From Epinephelus fuscoguttatus (taxonomy: Eukaryota; Chordata; Actinopteri; Perciformes; Serranidae): 64,000 nucleotides of DNA. Where the stretch lies: positions 21,104,428-21,168,427 of the forward strand of contig NC_064759.1 of assembly GCF_011397635.1 (NCBI RefSeq), read 5' to 3'. The translations under genes and the position numbers were made by a program. Below the pieces are notes generated by a model. That model had not been told where the DNA came from, did not search any database, and saw nothing but the letters and a program-made list of their open reading frames with translations. This document shows, piece after piece, positions 46,601 to 60,099 of this stretch. Positions within the stretch are counted from its first letter, which is position 1. Each line of letters begins with the position of its first letter.

Positions 46601-47385
46601 GGAGCCGTTTCACGAATACCACTTTGTATACTACACCCTTCCTGCTGTCTTTGGCATGAAGTGTGTTGTTTATGGCCTAAACAACTGAAATTACAAGACT
46701 CTCTGTAGTCTTGAAACACACAACCCAGTAAACCTCAAACGCTGATGTGGCCTCCTTCCCTGAGCCAATTTGCATGTAAATCTGCTGGTGTTGTTTTAGT
46801 ATACTGATTTACCATGATTTACTGTGACTGCCGCAAGTAATTGTAATTGTTTACGCATCCCTTTGGAGGCATAAATTAAAGGCAAACATAGCTCAAGAGC
46901 GGTGTGTGCAAATAGGGCATTTTTTTGTATTGATGAATGCTCGTTTTGGTGCGTGTCAAACTGCAGTGGAAAGCTTTCCTGCCTCAAGTGTGCAGACAGC
47001 CAGTGTTGATTTTACTCAAGAGACTGCAGTAGATTTGCACAGGAAAACTTAATACCACAAGATGGCCAATATAATCCTAATCCAATTTTAATTTAAATTC
47101 AGTCCAGCTCAGCAGGCGCACATATTTTTATAGATTTGATGGCATTTATAGTTTGAAATAACATAGGAGGTGCCATAAGGCCCAGACTGAATTTAGTCCA
47201 ATTACCTAGCAGCTCCGAGTGAATACAAATTCATGATGCAGCCTCTCTTTTGTTCACGCCAGTGATGGTGATTATTCTCCACCACCAGGGGGAAAGAGAG
47301 AGGTCAGGCATGATAGCCCTCATAAGTCCATATCATCATTGAAGTGAACTGGTAAGTCCTTTGAGATCCATGTGTCCATCCCTGT
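43675..47385. other. No gene recognised downstream of gene B
   Basis: Only short frames without motifs; the longest (46154-46504 plus, 116 codons) has no domain pattern or flanking splice phase support. Confidence 0.5.
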
Positions 47386-47700
47386 CAAAGTGTCCTTGAG
47401 CAAGACACTGAACCACTGCCTCTGTGCACTGACCCCCTTTAGTGAAATGTCACATGAATACGAGTCTCTGAGGAATATGAAATGAAACAAATTTATGATT
47501 AAACTTTACACACCAGGGGCAGCTGAACAAAAAAACCCTCAACATTTTCAGTGTGACAGCATGACCGTGAATTTATAGCTTCAGTCTGTGCCACAGCCAT
47601 CTATTCAGTCAAAATGTCCTTGAGCAGGACAGTGAATCCCCAACAGTTCACTGACTGTAAATCGCTCTCGATGGGAGTGCATAAAATGTAAATCACACAC
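47385..47700 (+). repeat. Two SINE body fragments
   Basis: AGTGTCCTTGAGCAAGACAC, then TGAACCACTGCCTC (about 47390-47450) and ATGTCCTTGAGCAGGACAG, then TGAATCCCCAACAG (about 47614-47660) are the downstream body of the same tRNA-derived SINE type whose head is at 9893. Confidence 0.55.
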
Positions 47701-48649
47701 CCAAACTGCTCTGTGGCAGGCAGGGACTCCATGCCTCGTCATCCCACAAGGGGGAGCCATGTGAGAGGATTTTTGCTGAGGTTATCTATCGATCACTTCC
47801 CACCATTTTTTCTCCTCAAGGCCTTCGCCATCTGTGCAACTTTGATGAGTGCTGAAATTAAAATACAAGCCATAGGCGAAGTTATTCTTCTCTGTAGTCC
47901 AGCACACCAAGAAAGCACAAGCAAAAAAAAAAACAAAAAACAATACAGTCATGTGCAGCGACAAGGAAATCCTCAGTTGTCACAAGCTTGTTTATAGACG
48001 CTTAAAGGTGAACTGCTGCCTTCAGGGATACATATCAAACACAAGAACTTCAAAGAGTGCTGTGTTTAATCATAATCTTTTGTTGATTCGGTTGAGCGTA
48101 ACATGTTGTGTTTCATACTGTCACCACGCTTTCTCTTTTAAATAAAGACAGGCTTATTTACAGATATTTCTCTGCAAAATAAATCAGAAACAAGCCCAGG
48201 GAGCTCTTGTTGAAATTTTGAAACCTTTTTTCAACAGATCTTTGATATCCTCGGTGGCATTAAAATACAACTGGGAAAAATCAGTTTGTCAAAGTGTAGG
48301 CACGCAGTATTTACAGATGTGTCCTTTGTTAAGAAGCAGATGTTTAAAGAAATGACAATGCATAGGTTTAACATAAATTACTGCTTGGAACAGGGGGCTG
48401 CTTCGAAGGAACTGTGAGTGAAACCAACAAAAGACATCACACCTGCCTATAACGCCACTAAACTTAAACACCCACTGAGTGTTTTAAAGGAAACAGAAGT
48501 TCACAGTTGAGTATGAAACCACGGACAAGGAGCAGGCCAGAAGATGTGCACAGGCATCGTGTGTCAGAAGTTCAAAGAAAGAGCAGTTTCTTCGAACTGC
48601 AGTTCCTCTTATAATTAAGCCGTGTGTTGCAATAAAAACCCAAAGTCAG

Positions 48650-48673
48650 CAGAAAGAAAGAAAGAAAGAAAGA
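48650..48673. repeat. (GAAA)n microsatellite
   Basis: Six consecutive AAAG units. Confidence 0.85.
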
Positions 48674-49061
48674 TGATCGTACAAAACAGAGCAGATGCAC
48701 GAGTCACTAAAAATATATTTGAGCCAAGAACAGAAAGGAAAGCATCACAGTGCACAGAGAGAGGGGATACTTAACAAAATGGGGTCCGTGACTTTTGTTG
48801 TACATGCTTTGTAGCAAATTTCATGTTCCATAATTGCTTTTAGGTCCACTGTCTGTGTACTTCAGCTCTGTCCATCTACTTGTTTTCATTATGTTATGAA
48901 CAAAATTAGGGGCTTAACATGGACATTTAACATTTTAAGGCATAATTAGAGTTGTTGCACAAGATTCCTGTCCAAAAAAAAGTCGATGGATGTTACACTT
49001 CTGCTAGATCCTTCATCTAAAGGTATACCGTGCAGGATTGTCAGTTACTGTTTGCAAACAC

Positions 49062-49351
49062 TAGGGCTGAGCCGAATACTTGGATGACTTGGAGCCATTT
49101 GGGTGGCTGTGTTCAATCTCTTGTGATCAAAATGATCTGAAGCTTAATACTGAGACTGTAGATAGTTTTCAAATAAGTAATAAATAGCAACATCTGATCA
49201 ACTCATATCAGGCTTAACAAGCTCTGGTTAGGCCCGCCCATTATCAGTTTAAATCCAACCCACTTCCTGTTCAAAGTCCACCCACTCAGAACGATACACA
49301 CACAAAGGGAACACATATAGATTCAGATAATGGTGTACTTGCTCATCCCTA
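49062..49351. mobile_element. Small hAT-like MITE
   Basis: Starts TAGGGCTGAGCCGAATAC and ends GTGTACTTGCTCATCCCTA, imperfect inverted ends over 290 bp. Flanking 8-mers (GCAAACAC and ATAAACAT) agree at only five positions, so the duplication is weak. Confidence 0.5.
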
Positions 49352-49639
49352 ATAAACATGCTCACCAGCGAGGGTGAAACTAAAATTCAACCCCAGATTC
49401 ACTTTTGTTTTGCCTCGCTATATTTGCATTTTCGGTGCTGTGTGTCTTCGATGCCTGCTGCTTATGGTGTAGCAACCTAGTCGCTACCTTTTCATAAAAC
49501 CCTGCCTCACCTGGATACACGCCCGTAAATATCTTGAGCACAGAAAATGAGTGTATCTACAGATAAATACGCCGCCACACACTTCTAGTGGGTCATAAGC
49601 AAGCGGCAAGCTCCAGAGCTAGAAAAAAAAAGCTAACTC

Positions 49640-50106
49640 GGACGTGCCAAAAACTGTAGTTCCTCTAATGGCCAAATGAGGCTGGCTCTCGAAGCGAGTC
49701 AGTCCCCATAGACCCTCATGTTAAAATGCCCAACGTTACAGCAGAAATATTTACAGCCTAGTAGAAAGAAAAACAGTGTTGGTCTCTATAGCACATTTTC
49801 CACTTCGTGACAACTGTATGGGGGTGAATTTTTTTTTTAGAATTCACCAGTTTACATTTTATTAGGGCTTAATGTTAGGTATAATTACAGATAAACTGCT
49901 TTGAGTGACAACTTGTCTGCCAAAATTGCCCTTAGCTTCTCAGTGAGATCCATCCCTTGCTCCTAATTCTCGCCAAATATGGTCACTTCTGGCTTCAAAA
50001 ATCCAAGATGGCGACAGCCGCAAGTCAAACCTGAGGCTTCAAAACAGCAGTCCACAGACCAGTGGGTGACGTCTCGAAGCTACGTCCATTATTCATAGTC
50101 TTTGGT
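49640..50106 (+). repeat. Dispersed repeat, copy 1 (partner at 62340-62670)
   Basis: GTGCCAAAAACTGTAGTTCC, CCATAGACCCTCATGTTA, CCAAGATGGCGACAGCCG, GCTTCAAAACAGCAGTCCAC and CTACGTCCATTATTCATA all recur in the same order in the partner. Confidence 0.7.
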
Positions 50107-50109
50107 CAT

Positions 50110-52490
50110 AGTTGATGACTGAGATGGATTACTTCTGTATCAGTTACTTCTATACAGTGTTTTTTAAGGAAAATGCTGCATCATACACAACACTTGCACC
50201 ACGATTAGAGAACTGTCAAGGAAGTAAACTGAGTCAGAAAAAAAAACTAACATTAGCCACCATAATCTAGTGGTCACAGCGGACCATGTAAGGCCGTAGC
50301 AGCAGTGTATTGACTTTAGCAACTGGTCTATTGCTGACAATTTTTTCATTTGCAAGAAGTAGAATGTGTAAATTCCTCTGTGTGCAAAGCATGCACAGCA
50401 CACTCCAAACATTGCTACAGGCCAGGTAACCAGCCCACACAGCTTTAAGTAGACAAGAGATTCAAGTATCCCAACATACCAGCCAGAGGTGACAGGGAAC
50501 AGCAGATGGAGTCAGTGGTTGAATCCAGTGAGAAAACCTGCAGCGGGTTCACAATTAACAGCTCAGATAAGCATCGGTAAAGTGCGTGTGTTCCGCTGCA
50601 TGCTGCAGATAATCATGTGAAGGGATGAGGAAACACGGTGAAGTTGCTTCATCTATCAGTTCAGCCTAGCCCTACTACTCTGACACTGTTGTGATGAGTA
50701 ATGGTTCTGTATGTGGCAGCAGGAGCCTGATTAAACAAGTAATTCTGTCCTACATGCCATGCCTGCAGCGTGCACTCATAGTCCTTTATCATACGGCTGA
50801 CAGTGAACTTTAAATACCCTGCAGGACACAGGCCATGCTCTGCTTTTAGCTTGACTTGTATTTGCATGACACCGGCTGGATAGATTTCAGTCACTTCTTG
50901 ACTGGTTGGCCTACTTTCTTGTGACTGTAAAGCAGAGCACACACAATCAAAAATACTCCCGACAAAGATACAGTGTGTGTACTCAAGGAAGGGTATTTTA
51001 CAGCTCTGAACTACTGCGTAACTGCACCAATATCTGCACAGCTGCTCTGCCAGCTCACGTGCTGCAGACTACTATAAACTATAGAGTCTGCTAAACAGTA
51101 ATGATGTGCTCATGTGTTTTTCCTGCACCGTGCACTGTGTGCATTTCCAGACATTATCCATGCTAATACAGATATCAGTCACCTGTTATCAGCCAAAAGC
51201 ATTGGTCAGGCTCTTGTGGACATCCTCGCATCCTTATTAAATACAGTATGAGGCCCCAGTATGAGTGTGAATGTGTGTTATTTGATATGGATGTGTTGCC
51301 CTACTTATTGGGGCTCAGCAGCTCAGCTTGAGTACTTTTAATTTCTAAATATATCTTTTTAAACCCACAGGATGAATTGAGAATGGATTTGAGTGGCAGA
51401 TTTGCCAACCGTTATGAATTTATCTCAGCTATAGCAACTCATTAAACATTTCTGATTGCAGTATCACATCAAGTCAAATTAATTTGCAGTGGTCTTAGTC
51501 ACAGTTTTAGTCTGGAGAGAAGTTTAGGGGTTGAAAACAATGACTGACAAAAAATGCCTGTTAATGATGACAATCTCTTAATGTTTCATTCTCAAATCAA
51601 AACCAAAAGGTAACACTACTTTAACCCCCCTATCTAGCATCTATAAGTAGTATATAAATACTAAAGTATATTGTCATGATTAAAAAGGGTAAATGTTGAG
51701 AATAATATGCAATGCCAAATATCATTAAACATGAATACAGCTGTCATACTGTGTAGACAATTGCTCAGTTGCCAGCTGCAAACCACATTTGTATGTTTCA
51801 TATGTATCATCAACATGTCTAAGGTTGTTCCATTACACATGAGCTGACTTTGTCAGCGGGAGGAGGAGGTGATGATGGATGGCTGACACCTCAGCTATGT
51901 GTGCCAAGCTGCAGACCGCTGTTTCCGACCAACCAACAGCAAAACTATTTTTTTGTTTTTTCTCCCTGCGACATTTTAGCCACCAAACCTGGATGTTTTT
52001 TAGTGACCTTTTGCTGTGTTTCCATCAGTTGTGCCACAACAACAAGTGATTTTTTTACTCAGACTTAACTGCCTTTCCAGTTGCTTTTTAGCCACCGCCC
52101 AAACATGATCTTTTTCTTGTGCCTAAACATAACCACATGTTAACAACAGTGCTTTTGAGATATAAAGTTTCAGTCTATCCTCTGCATAATGATGTCCAAA
52201 GGTAAAGGATTTCTGGTTTGCAGAAACAGTCCAAACATTTATGCTGGCAGCTGGGTTGTAAGTCAATCATTCAGATACTGAAACATTATTTCAGATGCTT
52301 TATAGACAAAGTTAAATGTTTTAAACCTTTAAATGTCCTTTTATATGATTGCATCTGATGAAAGGTATTTGCACATCCAACTGTCCCAGATGCAGGTGCA
52401 TTGGAAAATATCACTTTGAACAGAAAATCCTGCACAATGCTTTTGCTCAGCTTCACAATTTATCAGTAAACGCTTAAGTTTCAGTCCTCC
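50110..52490. other. No gene recognised
   Basis: Frames such as 50661-50942 (minus, 93 codons) lack family motifs. 51950-52140 carries short blocks resembling dispersed 'CCTAAACATAACCACATG' repeat material. Confidence 0.45.
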
Positions 52491-52497
52491 CACACCT

Positions 52498-53133
52498 TCG
52501 TCAAGAGTGTTCAACACCATTATTTCCAACACTGAACTTAAATAGAAACTGCCCCACCTATTTCGCAGGTAAGCACAGGTATGAGGGAGTTAATCAGCTG
52601 TGGGGGGTGTTTCTCAGTTACTGACAACAGCCTGTGCACCATATGTCACATGTCCCACAGACAAAAGAACAGGGGAGCAAGAAAAACAAAGGGAAAGACC
52701 TAGAAAACTCAAGCTCCTTACACACTATTTTTAAAATCATCTGCAAAAAATGTTGATCTTGTGACTGAGCACATCGGCCTTGCAGCTTTCATAAATCATT
52801 CAAAATTTCCAACAATGTATATTCTTATGCCTTGTATCATGAGTTGGTCTTTTTGAGATCCCAAAACCATTACAGCATGACATGCCATGGCGTCTCATCA
52901 TTTAATCTTTTGGGAGATAGTGTTGAGAGTTTTCTAATTGTTTCCTATGTTTTTCTTGCTCCCTTGTACTTTCGTTTGTGGGATATGTGACATATGGTGC
53001 AAAGGCTGTTGTCAGTTATTGAGAAACACACCCACAGCTGATTAAGTCCCTCATACCTGTGTGTAAATGGGTGGGGCAGTGTCTATTTAAGCTCAATGTT
53101 GGAAATAATGGTATTGAGCACTCTTGATGAAGG
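52498..53133. repeat. Large inverted repeat, ~200-bp arms and ~245-bp spacer
   Basis: The arm 52498-52696 (TTCGTCAAGAGTGTTCAACA ... GAGCAAGAAAAACAAAGGGA) pairs with 52940-53133 (TGTTTTTCTTGCTCCCTTGT ... GAGCACTCTTGATGAAG) at roughly 85-90% by eye, including GCACCATATGTCACATGTCC / GGATATGTGACATATGGTGC. No ORF in the arms. Confidence 0.8.
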
Positions 53134-53139
53134 TCCCGG

Positions 53140-55680
53140 AGGTTAATGTTAGTGTTAACTAATTAATTGTGAGCAAGAGCAGTGTGCGAGATTTTCTGTT
53201 TAAAGACTCGTCTGACTGCATCTTTTGGTGTGTTTTACCTATGTATTTTAACCCCCTAATGTATGCATTCATAAGCATTACATAAAGTTTTTCCGACAAA
53301 AATTCCATGACAATGTTATTAAATGAATGGGCTTAAAAAGGGCCTGAAGCTGCCAGCAGGCTTCTTCAGACCTGCTTGTTGGATGGTTGAAAAACTTACG
53401 GAAAGCCCCTTCTCCCACACCTTTCCATCGTCAGATTGGAGGGACTGTGTCTGATCATTTCTGTAAATTTCCCCTCAGTCAGCCATGTGGAGGTGAGAAA
53501 GAGGTCAGGGTTTGAGGCTCTTCCTCTGGCGCCCCTTTTTCAGTCTTGGTACAACAATTTTGTCACCTTGCATGTGAGTAACAGAGTGCAACACTATGAA
53601 TGCTTTCCAGGAGAGACTGAAAATGTGCGCCATTATCCACATATACACAATACGAAGCACAACAGACAATACTGCCTCTTCCTCCTCTCTGTGACGGCTG
53701 GCTTTTTACTCACTTTCCAGTATGGCCATTTGTGACAGCCATAATCACTTTGGATTTCCAACGTCTTAGAAAGTAGTTCTGAGCGTGCATAACCCAACCT
53801 TTACAAAGAACAGTAAGATTTATTGTTGATTATGAAATGCAACAAACAAAACAGGCATAATGTGAATCCTTGGGCTGACATTCAGATCAATTACTCTTAG
53901 TTGCTATTATCAATGTTGCCATCAAAGTCATCAAGAGGACACTGGGCACAGGGAAATTAATGGCGGAAACACTGCCGCTGTTGAAATAGCAGAAAAAGCA
54001 CAATAAAATAGTTCTGAGTTCAAGACTTGGTGTTAGGGGCAGTGGGTGAATGATGTGTAACTTTGCCAAAAATGATCTATCAATCATCTGAAAGCTGAAA
54101 AGCTTAATTTTGAAAATCTATTCACTGTTTTAGTCATGCATAAAAAAAACTACCACGCTGTTCCTGGTTTTTATTTGTGAAATCATTAATTACTTTATTT
54201 TCAGACTAAGTCATTTATAAACATTGCTTTCAGCTCTGCTAACCAGCGATCATTATTTCTGGCATTTAATACCAAATTATTACTCAGACAAAATAAGCGA
54301 TGATGAAAACAAACATTGGTGGCAGACCCTGTGAGCACCAACATGTTCCTGCTTAATTTTTTTTGCTTGACCTTATGTTACAAAATGTGGCCCAGAGAGC
54401 CCTGAAATATCTCTGCCCTTCAAAATGCCACCGTTGTGCCATGTGACCTCATGTTAAGCAAGCCTTTGGGGGAGTTAACGGTGACATTTACAACATTTTT
54501 TGGCAGTGTTCACTTGTATAAAATTGCTCACTATCATATTTTTGAACAGTTTTTGATAAGGACAGTATTTTCCAAGGGACGTTGAAGGTCTCTCGGAAAT
54601 GACATTTTTGCTGATGTAAAAAAAAAAAGGCTGTTTGTTCCATCAGGCTGAGTAAGCAAAATCACTTTATAGGAACACTGTAACATCGCCTACATTATTT
54701 CTTTTTAAAATTCATCTTTACACCCTGCGGTGGCAAGGATTTAAAAGCTTATATATAAATCCCAAATCTTTACAAGGCACTAATCTTTAACAGATGAAAT
54801 AATTCATGTAATTTGCATTGTCAGTTTGCATGCTGATACTCTGATCTCGGATTCGTCACCACATTTATTTAAAGCTCTAATCTATGTTTTTGTATTAAAG
54901 GCCAGCTTCTAACTGAGTGATAGGCTCCTATGTGAACATGAACACACAGTTATCTGTTTCCTGTTAAATTTCATTTAATTCATATGAGAGATTTCTGTAT
55001 TTGTGTTTACGTCAGTGCAGCTCTCAGCTTTTTAAGGTGGGTGGAGCTCAGGTGGGAAGAACTGATGTCACATAGTCTGTGCACCAATCAGAATTTAGAA
55101 ACATTTCAGTCAAAATGGGATTGTCTGATTAAGTGGCCAGCGCTATCAGTCAAATCTGAACAAACCACACTCACACAGTCTGCAAATGCAAGCTAGTCTG
55201 GAACCTCTCAGCTCATTGTTCATTTCAAAGGGAGGTTTTTAATGACTGTGGATCAAATGTCTCTGGATGCAACTAGATGAAGCATGAGAGTTGAGTGATG
55301 GACAAATATTAACAGATTACAGTGTACAGAGATAAGTTGTGATGGTGTAGCATCAATATGTCTTTGAAGGAGTGTTGCCATTTTTGCCCTCAGAATCTGA
55401 ATATAGTACTTCAACAGAAAGTTTCACATCAGGTGCAGCCATCTTGGTTGTTTTCAAATATACTGCTTTTTTACTAAGCTAGATTTTTGCTCACTGTCAT
55501 GTCCTCTGCATGAGGGTGCATATGCCAAAAATTATATTACGTATTTTGCAGTAAGCGTGAAGGCTCTGCAGTTATCAGCCTTTGTCTGATATATATCCAT
55601 ATCAGATAAATTACTGTGATTGATACGATTAAAATGAAGTGAGCCAGGTTGACTGGATATCTGTCTGAACGGGAGGAGCA
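53140..55680. other. No gene recognised
   Basis: The 99-codon frame at 53436-53735 shows no domain. Nothing else stands out. Confidence 0.45.
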
Positions 55681-55689
55681 CCAGATGCA

Positions 55690-55890
55690 TCTGTCAGAGC
55701 AAATAAAACTTGAGCTTGCAGACTTGTCTGGCTCCTGGGCTACTTTAACAGTTCCCCCTCTGTAGACACTTTAAAGGCTAAACTTAAGACCCACATGTTT
55801 TCTTGGGCTTTTGAGTGTTCTTGAAGTTTTAAGGTTTTATATTTCACATTTAGCTCTTTTGTGTTTCATTTTCTTCACTTTACTCATTTA
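55690..55890 (+). mobile_element. LINE (L2-like) 3' fragment
   Basis: CTTTAAAGGCTAAACTTAAG, then ACCCACATGTTTTCTTGGGC translates as LKAKLKTHMFSWAF, the usual C-terminus of L2-type fish ORF2 (compare [16 protein letters not shown] of the element at 33282). Strongly truncated. Confidence 0.5.
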
Positions 55891-56132
55891 TTTGTGCATG
55901 CTTATGGCGGGGGTAGGCAACCTGCAGCTCTGGAGCCACATGCGGCTCTTTGGCACCTCTTCAGTGGCTCCCTGGGGCTCGGACCAAAAATTATATGGGA
56001 AAAAGTAATGGTAAATTTTTTAACATTTTAATTTCATTTATCATTGCCAAGAGGCCTAAAGTGATTCTTACACTCTCCAATTGTAAAACATGTAGCCTAC
56101 ACACACACAAAAAAAACAAGTTAACAAGTTAA

Positions 56133-56877
56133 AGCAGCTGTGCGGAACTTTTTACCATTTATAAAACTGTCCCTAAGCGGCTAAGTGGTACGCAACAGGC
56201 ATTGCTGAACACATAACAGTTTTACCAGATGTATCTATAAGGACTTGGTTGTACTTTCGATGTCATGGCGGATAAAGAAGGAGCACCATCTAAAAGAAAA
56301 AGAACAGAAGAAGGCTAAACGGGACAGTGATAATGCTCGAGCCCAAACACATGTAAACCTCGGTCGGGCATTCACCAAGTGGAGAGAGCTGAGAGATTTG
56401 AAAGGTTTTAAAACTGATCCTGAGTTGGCCCTTTTCCTAATCGACAGGTATGTAATTTTTGTTTTTATTTAGAGAATATACCGCAACTTGTTAGACGTTG
56501 TTTCACTTCAATATATGACGACATGGAAGTTATAAGCAAACTAAATGTAACGTTTGCTGATGTGAACCGCTTTTGTCTAGTAACGTTACAACAAATGCAA
56601 CAAAATTATCTGTGACTGTGACCATGAACACAAATATACAGCAGGCAGCTGTCCTCAGTTTATAAGAAATTCAGAGCTTCACCAGAACATTTATAACTTT
56701 CCTCTTGCTCTCCAAACCAAATGCATGCGGTAATTGCCGGTTGCAGGCGAGATTTTACGAATGAAGCTGAATGCCGGCTGCAGTCGGAATTTTACAACAC
56801 CTGGCTGTGGGTGTCATACTGCTTCGACCAAAGGGGGCACTATAATCAACGAAAACGTAAAGATCCGCACAGCTGCT
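56133..56877 (+). mobile_element. TTAA-flanked DNA transposon (Kolobok/piggyBac-like), 745 bp
   Basis: Inverted ends AGCAGCTGTGCGGAACTTT and AAAGATCCGCACAGCTGCT are each bounded by TTAA (56129-56132 and 56878-56881). A TTAA target is the hallmark of Kolobok and piggyBac elements. It contains a recognisable coding start at 56264 (see next entry). Confidence 0.72.
56264..56449 (+). pseudogene. Remnant of a conserved first coding exon inside the TTAA element
   Basis: From ATG at 56264 the frame reads MADKEGAPSKRKRTEEG and stops. Shifting frame, the sequence continues KKAKRDSDNARAQTHVNLGR, then AFTKWRELRDLKGFKTDPEL, ALFLIDR, up to a GTATGT donor at 56449. Basic start, acidic/basic helix and exon-end donor look like the N-terminal exon of a transposon-encoded protein; I recall similar RAFxRWRELR sequences in fish proteins but cannot name the family. 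One frameshift disables it. Confidence 0.55.
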
Positions 56878-57107
56878 TTAACATTTCATCAACTAAAATA
56901 TACATGCCAAATCTTGTCAGTGGTGTCTAGTCTTGAGTCTCCCTAGCGAGGCTAGCTTTGGATTCCAAATCCAAAAAAGAAAAAGTCTCATAGGAAAATA
57001 ATGCATTTAGCATAGTGTGTAGACAGATTTGCTTGCAAATATGTGGCTCCACATTTTTTTTTATTTATCTATTTAGCCAAAAATGGCTTCTTTGATAGTA
57101 AAGGTTG

Positions 57108-60060
57108 TTAGATCATGTTATTTATATTATTTTATTGTAACACTTTGGTCAGCTTTGATTGTTTTTATTTGATACTTCAGAGTATTCCATAAGATTTTCA
57201 CAAATCAAACCCTGTCTGATCAAATCAGTAATCTTTAATTAAAAAAGTATCTTAATTCTGTAATTGCCTCTCTATACTTTTTACTGTTAGCGGCGGAGTC
57301 CGCCATTCCTGTCTGTAATCCAGAGTAACTAAGTTTAATCTTCTTACTGATATCAGCTTTATCGTATTTTATGTTATTACAGGTTCAAAGAGGAATAAAC
57401 AACCTAAAGATCTGACTCCTAAATGTTAAAATGTTTTAATACTGAACAAAGTTTCACAAGAATATTGGTGCTTGTCCGGCTTAACTAGAACAAGAAGCTT
57501 AATTATAACTTCAGGTACACATACAACCATTTGGTTTGAGACTATTATCACACATTAAATTACAACACTATTTTCTCCCTTTGTTGAGCTTTTTGAATGT
57601 ATTTTTGATAATTGTACTTTAAAAACATTTTGTGATGCTGTTTCTTTAACATATTGGATAATTTGGAGCCACTACAGGTAAAGACACTGAAAACAGCAGT
57701 CTTCAGTTATACACTCCATTCTTCATTTTACCCACATCATTCATCTTTTTGTAATTTCTTGTAAGAAAGCAAATCATGAAGAGCAATAATTGGTATTAGA
57801 GATACTTATTTTACAGAAGAGTGTTGGTGTGAAGTCATCAGCGGCTGACTTCTCATCTAAATGCTCTCAAATGTTAGCAAATGTTCCCCATGGCGATCAT
57901 TAAAATTTCATCTCACCTGAACAAGGAAGCACAGTTGCTTCCCCGCTCTCTTTCCTATTACACCGCTAAGATATTAAAGAGGTGTATTCTGTACATCTAT
58001 GAAGCAATTTTACACTCTAATCAGAAGAGCAGTGACTTTCAAGTTTCATCGACCTCCAAGAATGAGTGTGATGCCGCCGTCTCGTGGCTCTAGTCCAATT
58101 GGGGCCTCCTTTTATCTCGCCAATCACCCACTGTTTGACAAAACCATTGATTCAACTCTCTTTTGCTCCTATAATGAGATGCATTTTAAGTGCCATGCTT
58201 TTTGATCTTTCAAGACATTTTTATCTCCACAATCCAAGCTCCTGGTCCGGAGATCAGCTGCTTTTTAACATCAGCTTAGTATATTTATTACTTTCCGTTT
58301 TTGTACAATGAAAGCTAAGCTCTCTTTATTGGATCTGAGCTGACTAAAAGCATTTTGTATTCAGGGCCTTCAATCATTGCTGATAAATTGAGACAGGTTT
58401 TGTGTGGCAGGCAGAACCAAAAATGTTGGTAATCAAGGATCTAATTGTACTGTAAATAAAAGGAAGACAAATAATGGAGGCCGGGTTTTCAAATAAAGGC
58501 GACATAATAGATGGGCGGCACAGAGCACAGTTCAACAAGACATGTAAACAATCAACAAGCCATTTCCTGTTGTGCATATTCATCATTTTGAAGCTCATAA
58601 TGAAGGGTCGATGACGTGGGAGCATTATGGTTTATAGGAACCTCAAACATTAACGCTGTATCCGACTGTGGTCTATGACCACTTTGAAAAGCATGTCCAT
58701 ACGTCCATCAGCCACGATATCAGCTTTGCTTTTACAACCACTTTGTTAGTTCCCAGCAACACCAGATAACCCAATAAACACCCACGACCTGGATGTATTG
58801 TGCAGGTGTGTGACTTGGCCTTGTTCCCAGTTGTGGGGAGAAGTCTGAAAAATCTGCACATTGATCACAAGCTTTAGCAAAGTTAAACTGGAAACTAATC
58901 TTGGTTTCCATGTTTACGAGACTTACACAAAGCAGGCTATCACCGCATGTTGTTGGCTGATAATTGTACACTCTGGCAATGAGAATGGACTGCACAGCAC
59001 TTTGAAATGAGACTACACGATAGTTTCCTTTTGGTATTTCTCTATAAAAAGAATTGATGTGATCATTATAAAACTGATTAGTTGGTAGGGGCGGGGAGCC
59101 AAGGGCTGAAAATCTATTTTGCCTCCATGGCTTTCACACTGTCATCTATTTTTCTCACTGATTTCCAACAGTTGTTCTTTGGACTCAGGTCAGACTTGAT
59201 AAGGCTGCCAGCCAAATGTACAAGATTATCTTTTCAACATAGCAAGCTTATTTTATGAATGTGTCACTGGGAATAAAATGAGTCCAGCTATATTGGAAGC
59301 AAAGTCACTCTTCAAATAGCAATATGGTGGCTTAGCAGCCACTGAACTCTTCTGTTGGGATGGGAGAATTATATTGTTATTTTTTTTCTGCCACCACCAA
59401 TATAAGGGAGCTTATAGGTTCATGCTCTGGGTATTAACAGAGGGATTAGCAAGGAGGCTTCTGGGACGCTCAAGTCCGTGAAGCACAGAGCCGCAATCTC
59501 TTCATTGTTGAGATATCTACTTGATGTAACACAATTAACTATTTATTTCAAATGCGCTGAGGTCTTATAGGGGCATGATGGAAGGGGATTTCAGTGGTTG
59601 TCATTCTATATGTGTTGCATCTGACCTGTTGTAGCTGTGCACACAGTCCTGTGTGACACAATGGTTCGTCTCTTCTGATGTGGACCAAAACAAATCTTCT
59701 GATAAGAGGCAGCTGAGTCTGTCACCGCAGAACACTGGTCAGATAAACTGTGAAATTGGACAAATTAGCTGTATGAGCTGGCGAGCTTTGCTGTCTCTAC
59801 TGTGTTCAACTATATTAAAATGCTGCAGCTTATGACTCATGACAGCTGATTGCCAACAACACACTGTAATTGATACAGCCCATTAGACCTCAGATACTTT
59901 GAAGACTGTGCACTCTTTTGACCTAAGTACTGTATTTAAGTGCAACCTCACGTTATATGAGGTATTTCCATTACATGCTGCTTTATACTCCTTCTCTGGT
60001 ACAACTGAATGGGAAATATTTCTATTTAAGATTTAACTTTAAAAAAAGTATAATGGTCTT
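57108..60060. other. No gene recognised
   Basis: AT-rich, short frames only, no clear repeat termini. Confidence 0.45.
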
Positions 60061-60099
60061 TATTAATTACAATTTATTGTTAAAGGGTTTGTATGTGAC

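Larger units (their letters stand above)
55908..57107. mobile_element. hAT-like element remnant, interrupted by a TTAA element
   Basis: The left end GGGGGTAGGCAACCTGCAGC, then TCTGGAGCCACATGCGGCTC is a familiar hAT-type terminus. The right side keeps AAATGGCTTCTTTGATAGT and AAAGGTTG, but its final inverted repeat is lost. Split by the 56133-56877 insertion. Confidence 0.5.

Noticed and set aside
50661..50942. 93-codon minus-strand frame
   Set aside because: No recognised motif; no adjoining exons in compatible phase were found.
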